From Isochrysis galbana (Eukaryota; Haptophyta; Isochrysidales; Isochrysidaceae): DNA of 21,000 nucleotides. Made by a program: the position numbers and the translations under genes. The stretch spans positions 4,445,500 through 4,466,499 of the forward strand of contig CM030940.1 in assembly GCA_018136815.1 (NCBI GenBank), written 5' to 3'. The notes below the pieces were generated by a model, which searched no databases, was not told the DNA's origin, and saw only the letters and a program-made list of their open reading frames with translations. Shown here piece by piece: positions 8,742 through 17,865 of this stretch (within the stretch, counting starts at the first letter, position 1; every line of letters begins with the position of its first letter).

Positions 8742-8998
8742 GGAGGAGGGGTTGGAGCGATGGGCTGGGGCTGGCCACGCCGGGCCAGGACGCGCGATTC
8801 AGGCGAGCTTGTGGGGAGGAGAGTGAGTCAATGGGTCAGCAGGGCAGTGTGCAGTGTGCTCCTGGCAAGCCATAAATAAGGCGTGCCACGAACATGAGTG
8901 GTTCTACCCCACGGCAGGGGAGGAGTGGAGAGAGGGGGGGCTCGTGCCCCCCCATGAGCGAACCAAGAACCAAGTAAAAACTTTGTTCGGGATTCCGG
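8742..8998 (+). repeat. Dispersed repeat module B, copy 1
   Basis: Starts at TTGGAGCGATGGGCTGG and includes GGCAGTGTGC, TGGCAAGCCAT, CCCACGGCAGGGGAGGAGTG and a GGGGGGCTCGTGCCCCCC stem-loop, ending near AACTTTGTTCGG. Every one of these blocks recurs in order at 13362-13590 in the same orientation. Confidence 0.8.
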
Positions 8999-9450
8999 GA
9001 CTGAAACGTTGTATCCAATTAGCTAATGGGGTTGGCTAGGATATAACATTAATCATTTTATTATCGTTCTCTGGTCGCACGTAGGCTATTCCAGCTATTT
9101 CCCTGAGCACTAAGCAATAGCGGCAGCCCATGCTAGCACTAAGGCCCCCAAGCCTGCCGGTAAGTCAATACGCAAAAACAAACAAGGACGGACGCGAGTA
9201 GATGTTGTCCACTAGACACCAGACGAGGAGAATCCGATTTTTGCAAGTCGTGGTACTGCTGCGTGATGCGGGTACATGGTTGACGCCCCTAGAAGCCCCG
9301 CCTCGCTGTTACTCGTGACTCGCAGCGCGCCCTCATAGACTTGCTCACGCGGGGCGGACAGCTCGTGGGTGAGGCCTCTCGCCTCCAAGCGCAGTAGTAG
9401 ATTTTCGGCTACATCTTCTCTTACTTCTCATCGCGCCCCCCTCGGCTGCC
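8999..9450. other. Intergenic, including 3' flank of the EF-hand gene
   Basis: No ORF with protein-like composition, no RNA gene and no repeat was noticed. The right part is presumably 3' UTR of the minus-strand gene ending at 9451. Confidence 0.5.
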
Positions 9451-12400
9451 TTAGCTCGCCTCGACACTGCGAGCAACTACGCCCGTCGGTGGCACCTTCC
9501 GCTCCCGGGCAATGCACGTCAGATCGGACGAGGCGTACATGCTTGCCAGCCTCAGCTTGAGGGCTTTCTCGCGTACGGCTCGTTCGGCCACCTCTCGCTC
9601 ACGCGCTTCCTTTGCGCTTTGACGTGATGCGGTGGCATCGGGCTGGGCCAACGTCTTCTCTTCTCCTACGGCAGAAGCCTTCCCTCCATCTGGCAACCCG
9701 AGCGCGGGAAGCTTGCCGACCGACGGGCGCGCCGCGCGTGCCGCCTCGTACGCCACGGCCGGGCCAGTTTGGCGCATCCGTAGCGCCATGCTTGGCGATG
9801 CTCCTGTCGGCCTCGCGCGAGGTGGCGTGCCCGGCGCGCCCGGAGCTGCGTGACTGTCCTTTGAGGCCCTCGCCACGGTGAGCGCGTCGTAAGTGCGACT
9901 CGCCACGTTGAGTTTGCGCGCAGGGTCTTGGGTGTCTTGCGCACGTCGCTCGACGCGGAATGCCGGCATCGACTGCGAGCCTCTCATGCCACGCGTAGCC
10001 GGACTGCCGGTGCTGTGGCTGCCGCCCATCTTTCCCACGCTGCTTCGCCCACCATCCGACACGACGTAGAGCCGTGGGCGCCCCCCGATGGTGGCCTCTT
10101 GCGCCGCTTCCGCAACGGCGGCGGCAGCGGCGGTGGCGACCATCGCCTCGACCGCCGCCTCTGCCTCTGCCTCCGCGGAGCTTTCCTTTCTTAGCGCCGC
10201 GGTTGCGTCCAGCTTGGTGGCCCGCTTCGCCGCCCTTTCCTCTACGAGGCGCCGGCGAGCGAAGAGCTTGTAGTAGCAAGCACATCGCTCGCAGACGGAC
10301 GCCTCACGCTGGTAGACCTGTGGCTGCCTGCGCTCCTCCGCGGCGAAGGCGCGCAGCGCCTCCTCAGGCGCCTCCTCGCCTACGCTCACGCCACGCCGCT
10401 GCAGCAGCCTATCGAGCAAGACAGTGCGGTAGGCCACCGTATAGTAGCCCTCAGCGGGCAACCCTGACGCGTCGGCGGCGGGCAGCAGCCAGCTCGCACC
10501 GGTGGCGGGGTCGACGGCTGCAGCGCCGTGGGCGCCGCGCCGCGGCGTCGGCATGGCCGGCTCTCGGCAATAGTCGCCCTCGCACAGCGGTGGCCAATCG
10601 GCCTCTGAGTCGCCGCCGTACACGGACACCAGCGACGTGCGGCGCGAGAGCATCCCGATGCGCCGGCGTTCCGGCGACGCGGTCGCGGCAACCGCTGAGG
10701 GCGCCTCCCACCCAACCGGCTTGGTCGTCTCGGTGACCGGCTTTGGGCGCGGCAGTGTCACCACATTCTTGGCGCCGATGAACCATGGCGTACCCTGTGG
10801 GTCGACAACGAAGCGCGCGGAGCACGCCATGATCCGGCAGCGCGCATTCTCCTCGCAGCAGCGCACGAGCCGGCGCGTCGCCTCAGTCAGTTCCTCGTTG
10901 AGCCGCCGGAAGTTGGAGGCGAGCATCTGCGGTGATTCCTCGGCGCCGAAGCCGTCGTTCGAGTCAGCGGGCTTGGCCTCGGGCCCCTGTGTGCCTACGA
11001 AGGCCATCTTAGCCACGGCCACCTTTGACCCGTACGTCTTGTGCCCCTCGCGCGTGTAGTCGCACCGGTACTGCGTGCTGTTACCGCCCTGAGACGGTAT
11101 GAACTGCTGCAAGGCGGCGGTGACGTTGAGCGAGTGTGTAGAGCCTAGCAAGTCGGTCAGCGTGGCGGCCGTCAGCAACGTGCTCTCGCCCGCAATTGTG
11201 CGCCTCACAGCCACATACTCGGCGCCTCCATACTGCAGTTTGCGCATCTTCTTGGCGGCGCGCTCCAGGTGCGCCGAAACGGTCGTCGCCACCAGCTTGT
11301 CGCGGTTCTTCCGCTTGACAAACCCATACTTGTCGGTGAAGAGCCAGTATTCCATCTCGCCGCCGTCGAGCACGACGGTGTCGGCCATCTGAAGCCGCAG
11401 TTTAGTAGCTCCCCGGTGCCACATTGCGCCATAGACCCACGCGGGCGAGCGTAGCTTGGGCTTGGCGTCGGTGCCGCTGCCACCAGCGGTGGCGGGGGTG
11501 CTGCCGGCGCTCACTCGCCGGCGAACCGGCGTGGGTGGCGAGGGCGAACGTGGGCCGTCGGGCGAGGGGTCGGCCACCGCCGTGGGCGGTGGTGGCGAAC
11601 GCACGTCGGCCCGGCTCTTCAGCCCGCTCACCCACTGGGGCACGCTTGCAGAGGTACGCATCCTCGGCGGCGAGTTGACGAGGCGCATGCCGTACTTATG
11701 CGTTGGCGAGGGCGACGACGCTCTGAGTGCGCCAACGACGCCAATGATGAGCGGCAGCTTGGCGGGGAGTGGCTTGGCGCCGCCCGCCGCTGCTCTGCGC
11801 ACGCGCTCTGCACGCGGCGAGCGCACATAGCGCGGCAGCTGCTCGGCGGAGTCGGGCAGTTCGCCGCTGGGCCGTGTCGCTTGCCGGAGCGCCTCGAGCG
11901 GTAGAGTCCGGCTGGCGGCGCCGCCGGCAAGCGAGTCGAAGAGGCGCCCAGCCGCATGCGCATCGCCAGGGAAGCCGAGTTCGTTGCACGCCTTTTCCCA
12001 CTGGCCACGGCTTATGGCGGCCGTTTCGTCGTCTTTCGGAACCATCGCCTCGAAGAGGCTTATGACGCGCCATGCGTGCCGCATCAGAAAGTTGTGCATC
12101 TCGCACTGCACACTCGCCTCGGAGACGGTCGCCATGATAGCGTCCGTGGGCGCAACGTCGGCACCAATCTGCGGCCCATGCCGGCGTAGCGCCTTGGGAT
12201 TGCGCGTACGGAAGGGTGGCATCGCCGGCGGCGGCACGTGCGAGGCGCTGATCGAGCGCGAGAGCGCCTTAAGAGTTCTCTCCAGCTCGTTGAGCTCAAT
12301 CTTGCCCCCTCCCCCTCCATCCCACTGGTGGAACACGGCGTCGATGGCGTCGGGCGGCGCCTCGATGAGGAGCCGTCCAACCAGCATATGCAGCTCATCG

Positions 12401-12573
12401 CGCGTCACATCAGCATCCCGGTTGCGGTGCCACTCGCGAAGCACGTCCATCGCACGCCTAGCATTGGCCGCGAGAGAGTTGCGAACAAACGCGGCGGCCG
12501 CCTCACCAGAGAGCGGAGGAGCTGGTTCTGCCGAAGGTTGGGCTGTCGGACTGAGCTCGTCCATGAGCAGCAA
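9451..12573 (-). CDS. Large protein with divergent EF-hands, Ala-rich coiled coil and unassigned core domain
   Basis: Uninterrupted 1040-aa frame starting at ATG 12573 (a second ATG is at codon 4) and ending in TAA. Residues about 40-105 form an EF-hand-like pair. Loop 1 (49-60) has His at position 1 but Asp at 5 and 7 and Glu at 12. Loop 2 (85-96) has Asp at 1 and Glu at 12 with a glycine run between, so Ca2+ binding is doubtful. A second, more degenerate helical pair lies near 165-230. A Ser/Pro-rich linker precedes an ordered segment at about 378-605 with W-V-Y-G-A-M-W, E-Y-W-L-F-T-D-K-Y-G and F-V-V-D-P-Q-G-T-P-W-F-I-G; I cannot place it in a family. An Arg/Glu/Ala-rich helix likely to be a coiled coil is near 770-840, followed by a disordered basic tail. 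A scaffold or axonemal role would be a guess. Confidence 0.85.
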   Translation of the reverse strand: MLLMDELSPTAQPSAEPAPPLSGEAAAAFVRNSLAANARRAMDVLREWHRNRDADVTRDELHMLVGRLLIEAPPDAIDAVFHQWDGGGGGKIELNELERTLKALSRSISASHVPPPAMPPFRTRNPKALRRHGPQIGADVAPTDAIMATVSEASVQCEMHNFLMRHAWRVISLFEAMVPKDDETAAISRGQWEKACNELGFPGDAHAAGRLFDSLAGGAASRTLPLEALRQATRPSGELPDSAEQLPRYVRSPRAERVRRAAAGGAKPLPAKLPLIIGVVGALRASSPSPTHKYGMRLVNSPPRMRTSASVPQWVSGLKSRADVRSPPPPTAVADPSPDGPRSPSPPTPVRRRVSAGSTPATAGGSGTDAKPKLRSPAWVYGAMWHRGATKLRLQMADTVVLDGGEMEYWLFTDKYGFVKRKNRDKLVATTVSAHLERAAKKMRKLQYGGAEYVAVRRTIAGESTLLTAATLTDLLGSTHSLNVTAALQQFIPSQGGNSTQYRCDYTREGHKTYGSKVAVAKMAFVGTQGPEAKPADSNDGFGAEESPQMLASNFRRLNEELTEATRRLVRCCEENARCRIMACSARFVVDPQGTPWFIGAKNVVTLPRPKPVTETTKPVGWEAPSAVAATASPERRRIGMLSRRTSLVSVYGGDSEADWPPLCEGDYCREPAMPTPRRGAHGAAAVDPATGASWLLPAADASGLPAEGYYTVAYRTVLLDRLLQRRGVSVGEEAPEEALRAFAAEERRQPQVYQREASVCERCACYYKLFARRRLVEERAAKRATKLDATAALRKESSAEAEAEAAVEAMVATAAAAAVAEAAQEATIGGRPRLYVVSDGGRSSVGKMGGSHSTGSPATRGMRGSQSMPAFRVERRAQDTQDPARKLNVASRTYDALTVARASKDSHAAPGAPGTPPRARPTGASPSMALRMRQTGPAVAYEAARAARPSVGKLPALGLPDGGKASAVGEEKTLAQPDATASRQSAKEAREREVAERAVREKALKLRLASMYASSDLTCIARERKVPPTGVVARSVEAS

Positions 12574-12948
12574 CCGAGTGGATGAGTGGAAAGAAGGAGG
12601 GGGGCGTGGGGTGAGGTGGGAGGGGCGGCGTCAGGTATGGGGAGCGCAGGAGGGTGCACGAAGGGACGAGGGAGACGGAGCACAGAAGAGGCAGAGAGAG
12701 AGAGAGTTTAGGGCAGGGTAGAGAGGGGGGAGGAGGGGTTGGGTGGAGGGAAGGCGAAAGGGCCGCCGGTGCGAGAGAGGGCTTCTCCGCTAACCGACGG
12801 CCAAAACGGCTGGAGCTGATGGGAGTCTTATTATCTACGCGTAGAGAGTAAAGATCAACAGGAGAGTTGTGAATGGGAACTGTGAAGAGCTGGAGGTGCC
12901 GTACACTACTAGGGGGATAGGGGTGAAGGGCTTAGATATGGTCCGGTG
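12574..12948. other. Upstream region of the EF-hand gene
   Basis: Noncoding 5' flank of the minus-strand gene. It has a GA-rich plus-strand tract near 12690-12770, which is CT-rich on the gene's own strand, plus G-rich runs. Probably promoter and leader; no TATA-like element was convincing. Confidence 0.5.
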
Positions 12949-12974
12949 CCCCCCCCCCCCCCCCCCCCCCCCCC
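12949..12974 (+). repeat. Uninterrupted poly-C tract (26 nt)
   Basis: A homopolymer of C between ATGGTCCGGTG and ATGATC. Its length is liable to polymerase slippage, so the true length is uncertain. Confidence 0.9.
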
Positions 12975-13149
12975 ATGATCTTTCCCCCCCTTCCTCCTGT
13001 GTCTGTGTCCCGGGTAGGCGACGGCCTTAGTCTCGACTTATCCTGTAAATAGGCGCGGGACTTACCTATTTTTCGGAGGGCGGAGCTCTCGCTCGCGCCC
13101 CCCCCCCTTTTCTGCGCTCTCTCCCCCCTCTCCTGCGGCACGCGCGATG

Positions 13150-13300
13150 GCGCGCCTGCTGCAGGCCTCCAGCTGCCCTCTGGCGGCCCCTGGAGGCTCC
13201 TGGAGGCCAGCTCAGGGGGCAGAGGAGGCTGGGGCTGGGCCTTGGCCTCCCCTGCCTCCTGCCTCTCCCTCGCTGGCGCTCCTGCGCCCTGGGGGCCCCC
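13150..13300 (-). repeat. Dispersed repeat module A, copy 3 (inverted)
   Basis: The reverse complement carries GCCAGCGAGGGAGAGGCAGG, GCCCAGCCCCAGCC and CTGCCCCCTGAGCTGG, matching copies 1 and 2. Module B follows about 60 bp downstream, a tighter arrangement than near 8 kb. Confidence 0.65.
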
Positions 13301-13361
13301 ACTCTCCCACTCTGCACCTCTCTGCCTGTAGACCAGGGGAGGGGGGTTGGGGGTTGGGGGT

Positions 13362-13590
13362 TGGAGCGTTGGAGCGATGGGCTGGCCACGACAAGCCAGG
13401 GCGGGCGAATGGGGCAAGCCTGCCAAGGAGAGAGTGGGTCAGCATGGCAGTGTGCTCTTGGCAAGCCATCAGGCATGCCTGGAGGGTGGGTGGTTCCTCC
13501 CCCACGGCAGGGGAGGAGTGGAGGAGTGGAGGGGGGGGGGCTCGTGCCCCCCCATGGGCGAACTCAGTATAAACTTAGTTGGTGTCGAAC
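13362..13590 (+). repeat. Dispersed repeat module B, copy 2
   Basis: Begins with TTGGAGCGATGGGCTGG and shows the same ordered blocks as 8742-8998, including GGCAGTGTGCTC, GGCAAGCCAT, CCCACGGCAGGGGAGGAGTG and the G-run/CTCGTG/C-run stem-loop, then an AAACTTAGTTGG tail. Differences are scattered substitutions and small gaps. Confidence 0.8.
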
Positions 13591-14012
13591 AGGAACAGGG
13601 GATGAGAATGGATTCAGAATGGAATCGTAGGGAGAATGAGAGTGAGACTGTTGTATTCAGGCCTTTTGGCATGGATATTTCGACATGAGTACGAGCCTTT
13701 TCTTCGTTATATACCGTCTTCTATGTTCGTCGTGGTCGCGCAAGGCGTGCAGATTCGGGTTCTCCCTTGGCTCAAGTCCTAGTTCACCGATTTTCGTTTC
13801 GAAGTTCGAGGATTTGAGTTTATTTTTACCGTTAGGGTGATTGTTCACGCGTTTAAGGTAAGAAACGCAGGTACGTAGCGGAGCTTGTTTGCCCGCCCTA
13901 CTGCGGACTACGGACGTGACTACCCTAGTAGTGTACTCCCCTCTAATACACAACTCCTTCAGAGCTGAGAAGATTGGGAGTGTGAAGCCGTCGTCAACCC
14001 AAGGAACACCAA

Positions 14013-14016
<4 letters not shown>
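13591..14016. other. Intergenic between module B and the SDR leader
   Basis: Moderate GC with no recognised feature. A minus-strand frame of 98 codons (13657-13953) exists but shows no domain and was not accepted as a gene. Confidence 0.45.
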
Positions 14017-14061
<45 letters not shown>

Positions 14062-14088
14062 CCCCCCCCCCGCCCCCCCCCTCTCCCT

Positions 14089-14122
<34 letters not shown>

Positions 14123-14135
14123 GCTCGAGAGAGAG
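14017..14135 (+). repeat. CT/C-rich tract upstream of the SDR gene
   Basis: A (CT)n run followed by C-runs and more CT, upstream of the SDR. It is open in the SDR frame but encodes only Ser/Leu/Pro repeats, so it is better read as leader or promoter. Further TCCC/TC tracts recur to about 14560. Confidence 0.85.
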
Positions 14136-14160
14136 AGAAGAGAGGTCGTTCGCCGAACGA
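14109..14160 (+). repeat. Two adjacent hairpins in the SDR 5' region
   Basis: A perfect 15-bp inverted repeat has arms at 14109-14123 and 14126-14140 with a 2-nt spacer, where CT repeats meet GA repeats. A second perfect 7-bp inverted repeat, TCGTTCG-C-CGAACGA, follows at 14146-14160. They may be cruciform-forming or leader RNA hairpins; no function is shown. Confidence 0.75.
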
Positions 14161-14395
14161 ACCAGCGGCCTCCGATGCTCTCCCTCCCTCTTCTCCTCTC
14201 TCCCTCCCTCTCTTCTCTCCTTTTCCCCCACCCTCTCTCCTCCGTCTTCATCGACGAGAAGAAGACCAACAATCCGTCTCGACGCGAGACCACTCGCTCC
14301 CTTGTATGAGATTAACAAAAGTTCCCTCTTTTCTTTGTTTAATACCCTCGGTGTGCTCTCTGCCTTCCCCCCCCTCCCCGCCCCGTCTCTCCTCC

Positions 14396-15517
14396 ATGTC
14401 GGCCGCCCTCCTCTTCCTCCTCGCGAGCTCCAGTCTGCCGTGGACGAAGAAGGTTGCTCCTCCTCCCCCTCCGCCTCCGCCGCTCATCCTCTCCATCCTC
14501 TCCTCCCTCCCTCCCATCCCCTCCCTCCCTCCCTCCCTCCCTCTCTCTCTCTCTCTCCCCTCTGCCGCCGACATATTCTTTTCACTCAGTTTTCTATTCG
14601 GCGCCCTCTCTCTCCTCTCTTACCTGCTGCCCCTGATGCTCGCGAGCGCGCGCGGCCGGAATGACCTCAGGAAGCGCTACCAAGCCCAGTGGGCCCTTGT
14701 CACCGGCGCCTCCTCTGGAATAGGCAAGGAGCTGTCTTTTGCACTAGCGAGGCAATCGATCAATGTTATTTTGGTCGCACTCGACGACCCTCTGCTCTCG
14801 GCGACTACGGCGGAGTTGGCGGCCGAGTTCCCACAGCTGAAGTTCCGAAAGGTTGGAGTCAATCTCGCCGCCGCCGACGGTAGCTATATGAAGCGGATCG
14901 AGGCGGCCACTGCCGATGTGCACGTCTCTCTCCTCTTCAACAATGCTGGGTATATGATGACTGGCTTCTTCCACGACGCTCCGCCGGAGAAGCACTTGGC
15001 CAACGTGAACTGCAATGCCATCTCGGCCCTCCTCATCACCCACCATTTCATCAACCGGATGTATGCCTCAGGACGGCCCGGGCTCGTCGTCTTCACTTCG
15101 TCAGCCGCTGCGTACATCCCCTCGCCCTTCACCGCGATGTACTCGGCGACCAAGGCCTTCATCTCGCGGTTCGCCACCTCGCTCGCGGTGGAGGCGCGGC
15201 CTCAGGGCGTTGACGTCGTTGCCATCCATCCATCCCCTGTCGGCCAGACCAACTTTCTCAAGGGCACTGCGCGCATTCAGGCGGCGGAGGCGTTTTACAA
15301 GATGTCGACTGGACCCGAGGCGCTCCCTCCGATGATCTTCTCTAAGCTTGGACGTGGGCTGGTGCTGGCCGACCTGGGCCCTGTCGCTGTTGTCATGCGC
15401 TTGCTCACCAAGCTTATTGATGACTCGCTCTTCGCGTTTGGCTTCGCCTTCTTCGCCCCGTGGATGCCCGACTACCGCGAACACGCCTCGCGCGCCGGCC
15501 TCAAGGGCCATTTGTGA
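14396..15517 (+). CDS. Membrane-anchored short-chain dehydrogenase/reductase
   Basis: NAD(P)-dependent SDR. With the ATG at 14396 the protein has 373 aa. This start was preferred because earlier in-frame ATGs (13889, 14306) add CT-microsatellite translation. Residues about 55-87 are hydrophobic and likely anchor the enzyme in a membrane. The Rossmann signature T-G-A-S-S-G-I-G is at 103-110, N-N-A-G at 182-185, and the catalytic triad is Ser236, Tyr249 and Lys253 in Y-S-A-T-K. The following H-P-S-P-V is the usual cofactor-loop segment. Anchor plus classical SDR core resembles the 17-beta-hydroxysteroid dehydrogenase 12/3-ketoacyl-CoA reductase group, acting on lipid substrates at the ER, but the substrate cannot be read from sequence. 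The N-terminal 50 residues include a polyproline run; a later start or an unseen intron there is possible. Confidence 0.9.
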   Translation: MSAALLFLLASSSLPWTKKVAPPPPPPPPLILSILSSLPPIPSLPPSLPLSLSLPSAADIFFSLSFLFGALSLLSYLLPLMLASARGRNDLRKRYQAQWALVTGASSGIGKELSFALARQSINVILVALDDPLLSATTAELAAEFPQLKFRKVGVNLAAADGSYMKRIEAATADVHVSLLFNNAGYMMTGFFHDAPPEKHLANVNCNAISALLITHHFINRMYASGRPGLVVFTSSAAAYIPSPFTAMYSATKAFISRFATSLAVEARPQGVDVVAIHPSPVGQTNFLKGTARIQAAEAFYKMSTGPEALPPMIFSKLGRGLVLADLGPVAVVMRLLTKLIDDSLFAFGFAFFAPWMPDYREHASRAGLKGHL

Positions 15518-16397
15518 GCGGCAGCGCATCACGGCGCTCGCCTGCTCGTGGGAGGTGGTCGAGCAGCGAGCGACCATGCAGTGCTCGTCGTGGCTCTCAC
15601 TAGCGTGCGGGCATCAGCCAGAGGTCGCACCTGCAGGGTATACCGACATTGCGGGAACGCACGGTGTGCAGTCCACTAGGGTGCTAGGCTTGGTGGTTGG
15701 TGCCCGCCCCACGGCAAGCGGAGCGGTTGGTTCGCTCTCATTTTCCCTCGGCGCATGGGGAGAATGTGCGCCTGTTTTCGCAGCGTCAAGGAGCTCACAC
15801 CGGCTGCACTGAGCGCTGTGACGTATTTTCGATGCTTACGCACGTCTTTGTGGCGCTGTGTATCCACCGGCGAAGCCCCCCTGCTCCGGCATGTAGTCTA
15901 TCGCATGCAGAGAGAACGTAGCAATTGGAAAGATACGGCCGAGCTTTTTTCTGCTGCTTGAATGTACATGCATTCCACAGGTCCAAATAAATTTGCGCCG
16001 CGTGTCGTTATTTGCTGCGGTCTCCTTAGCGCTCGTTCCGTCCGCTGCTCAGGTCAAGTTGTTGGCCGCTTGCCTTGCAGGAACGTTGCATCGTTGGTCT
16101 CAACTCGATTCTCATACATCTTCCTAGTGGTGCTCGGTTGGCTCTTTGCGAGACATCCGTTTGTGCTGCTGCTGTGGTTGAGGTTGTGGGGAGGGAAACG
16201 GCTCAGGGCTTGATACTGCATGGTATGCACGGCTCTCTAGATGTATGCGATCTGTTCGTTCTTGCTTTTGCCCACTATCTTTCCACACACTTGCTGGTGG
16301 TGCACACCTGTAGTACGGATTGACTTGTTGGTCAGTGACAGCGCAAAAGAAAAATCTGAAGATTCGGGGCTAAACACCTACTTCGGACTAGGTATAT
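15518..16397. other. Long noncoding interval downstream of the SDR
   Basis: Presumed 3' UTR followed by intergenic DNA. Only shadow frames and short hydrophobic frames are seen, none with a domain. A possible scrap of module B (GCCCGCCCCACGGCAAG near 15702-15718) is too short to call. Confidence 0.45.
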
Positions 16398-16520
16398 GTT
16401 ACCCCCCCAGGAGCCAACGCCCCCCAGGAGCTATTGGGGGCCCCCGAGAGCTATCGGGGGGAAATTTTCTCCCGATCGCCAACGGCCCCACCGAGAGCTA
16501 CCGGGGGGCCGAGAAAATTC
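16398..16520 (-). repeat. Palindromic minisatellite (module C), copy 2, inverted
   Basis: Begins on the plus strand with GTTACCCCCCCAGGAGCC, the reverse complement of the right end of copy 1 at 7421. It keeps the same unit order, including CCCGATCGCCAACGGCC and GAGAGCTACCGGGGG, then GCCGAGAAAATT. It is about 93% alike by eye over the best 50 bases, with one extra unit near 16424-16445. Confidence 0.85.
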
Positions 16521-16826
16521 GTCGGCCTGTCGTCAGTCGTCATCCGTCGCCGCTCTCGCTCTCGTCGCTCTCGCTCTCGTCTAACACTCATACCCTACAA
16601 ACTCGCCTCTCCCTCGCCAGCCCTGCCAACACAGCCCTCCTCTCACTCGCCCTCGCCTCTCGCCGCTCGCTCGATGTCGTTCTCGCCGCCGTCCTCGCCC
16701 TCGCCCAAGCCAAGCCCGCCTGCCCGCCTTCCTCTCCGCGCCTACCGCCGGCTTTGCTCCCTCCTCATTGCCCTTAGGCCCTATGGGCCATCCCAATTCG
16801 TCAATCTCCCTCCCATCTCCATGTCC
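16521..16826. other. Low-complexity CTCTCG-rich noncoding stretch
   Basis: Dominated by CTCTCGCTCTCGTC-type runs. Frames crossing it read as Ser/Pro/Arg repeats. No gene is supported. Confidence 0.5.
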
Positions 16827-17072
16827 TTATCCATCGCCGATGTGTGTGAAGTGTGGGTGTTTGTCGGTGTGTTTCAGCAATGGCAGGGTGTACAGCTTGG
16901 CTATATGCTTCCGGTCTTCCGTTGTTAGGTCTAGACGTTTTTCCCATGCCGTTCTGGCCGTATGCGGAGCGTTGCGGCGTGATGCTTTAAGCGCGGCTTT
17001 GGTGATGTCGGAGACCGTGATCGCGTCAAGCGCGACATTTCCTTTTTGTATGGCGAATTCGTCGGCCTCTCC
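16827..17072 (-). pseudogene. Second, divergent LINE relic (C-terminal region)
   Basis: The minus-strand frame reads D-E-F-A-I-Q-K-G-N, then I-T-V-S-D-I-T-K-A and W-E-K-R-L-D-L-T, ending H-P-H-F-T-H-I before a stop at 16827-16829. It aligns with residues about 339-411 of the LINE C-terminal region at 3492-5267: Q-E-Y-T-L-K-G-T, I-S-V-K-V-L-T-K-A, W-E-K-R-L-P-V-L, Y-L-H-F-K-H-V. The register is kept over about 72 residues, but identity is low, so it is a different lineage rather than a copy of the same element. The zinc motif that should follow is missing, and a stop precedes the fragment at 17073-17075. Confidence 0.75.
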
Positions 17073-17789
17073 TCATCCCACTATAAGTTCCATGGAAATC
17101 ACCACGCAAGCCCACCCGCGACAGCCAGCGGCGCCCCGCCCTGCTCACGCCTTCAACCCCCACCGCGCTCTACAGAGCGCTCACTAATAGATCATTGAAG
17201 TCGCACGCCGCCCCTACAGAATGCGCCTAGCTTGGTGCTCCCTCCGTCCAGCCGTACCCTACCGCACAGGATGGCGACGTTTTCGATTAGACCCTCGCCT
17301 AGAGGTAGCCGGTGGCAATTTCCCACCGCGTCCTCAAGGCCAACACGCAGCGGAGGCCCCTATAGGCGGGTAGGTGCGGACAGGCAGCGCTCGCGCCACC
17401 GTAGAACCTAGTTTAGGACCAAGTTTCGCAACAATTCGCTGAAGACTACAAGCACAGGGCCTTTGGCGGGCCTACGCCTTGGGCCTTGGGGGGGAAGGGT
17501 TGCATTGCTTTGACTGCGGCGGAAGGCCCCGCCCGGCACGCGAGCAAAGCCGGCGGAGGGTGGTCCGTCCGCACACACAATCTACCGAAGAATACACACC
17601 CACGGAATAACTCGATCAGACCACATGGAAGTCAGCCGTCTGAAGCCATCTCCTGGAGGAGGGCATCTGTAGCACTCAGCGTAGCACAGCAGAGGCACGG
17701 GCAACGCTCAGCCCATTGGGGGCACCCGCATCGTCACCCAGCGTGTCTGGCTTATGTCCAAGTCGAGGCCCATCGTCGTGATGCCAGCA
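17073..17789. other. Intergenic interval, no gene supported
   Basis: A plus-strand frame of 121 codons (17486-17851) has no domain and overlaps the 3' flank of the minus-strand gene. No repeat or RNA gene was recognised. Confidence 0.45.
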
Positions 17790-17865
17790 CTAGAGCGACG
17801 GGTCGGACGGCGCCGAGAGGGCTTCTGCGAACTCCTTCAAAAATTTCTTAAAAGCCGGTCCAGCA

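Noticed and set aside
13657-13953. 98-codon minus-strand frame
   Set aside because: Reasonable composition but no recognisable motif, no supporting context, and close to another gene's upstream region; kept only as a note.
13889-14395. Upstream extension of the SDR protein
   Set aside because: Encodes Ser/Leu/Pro repeats from CT tracts; the core enzyme and membrane anchor need only the later start.
15700-15720. Possible fragment of module B (CCCCACGGCAAG)
   Set aside because: Only about a dozen bases match; chance is likely.
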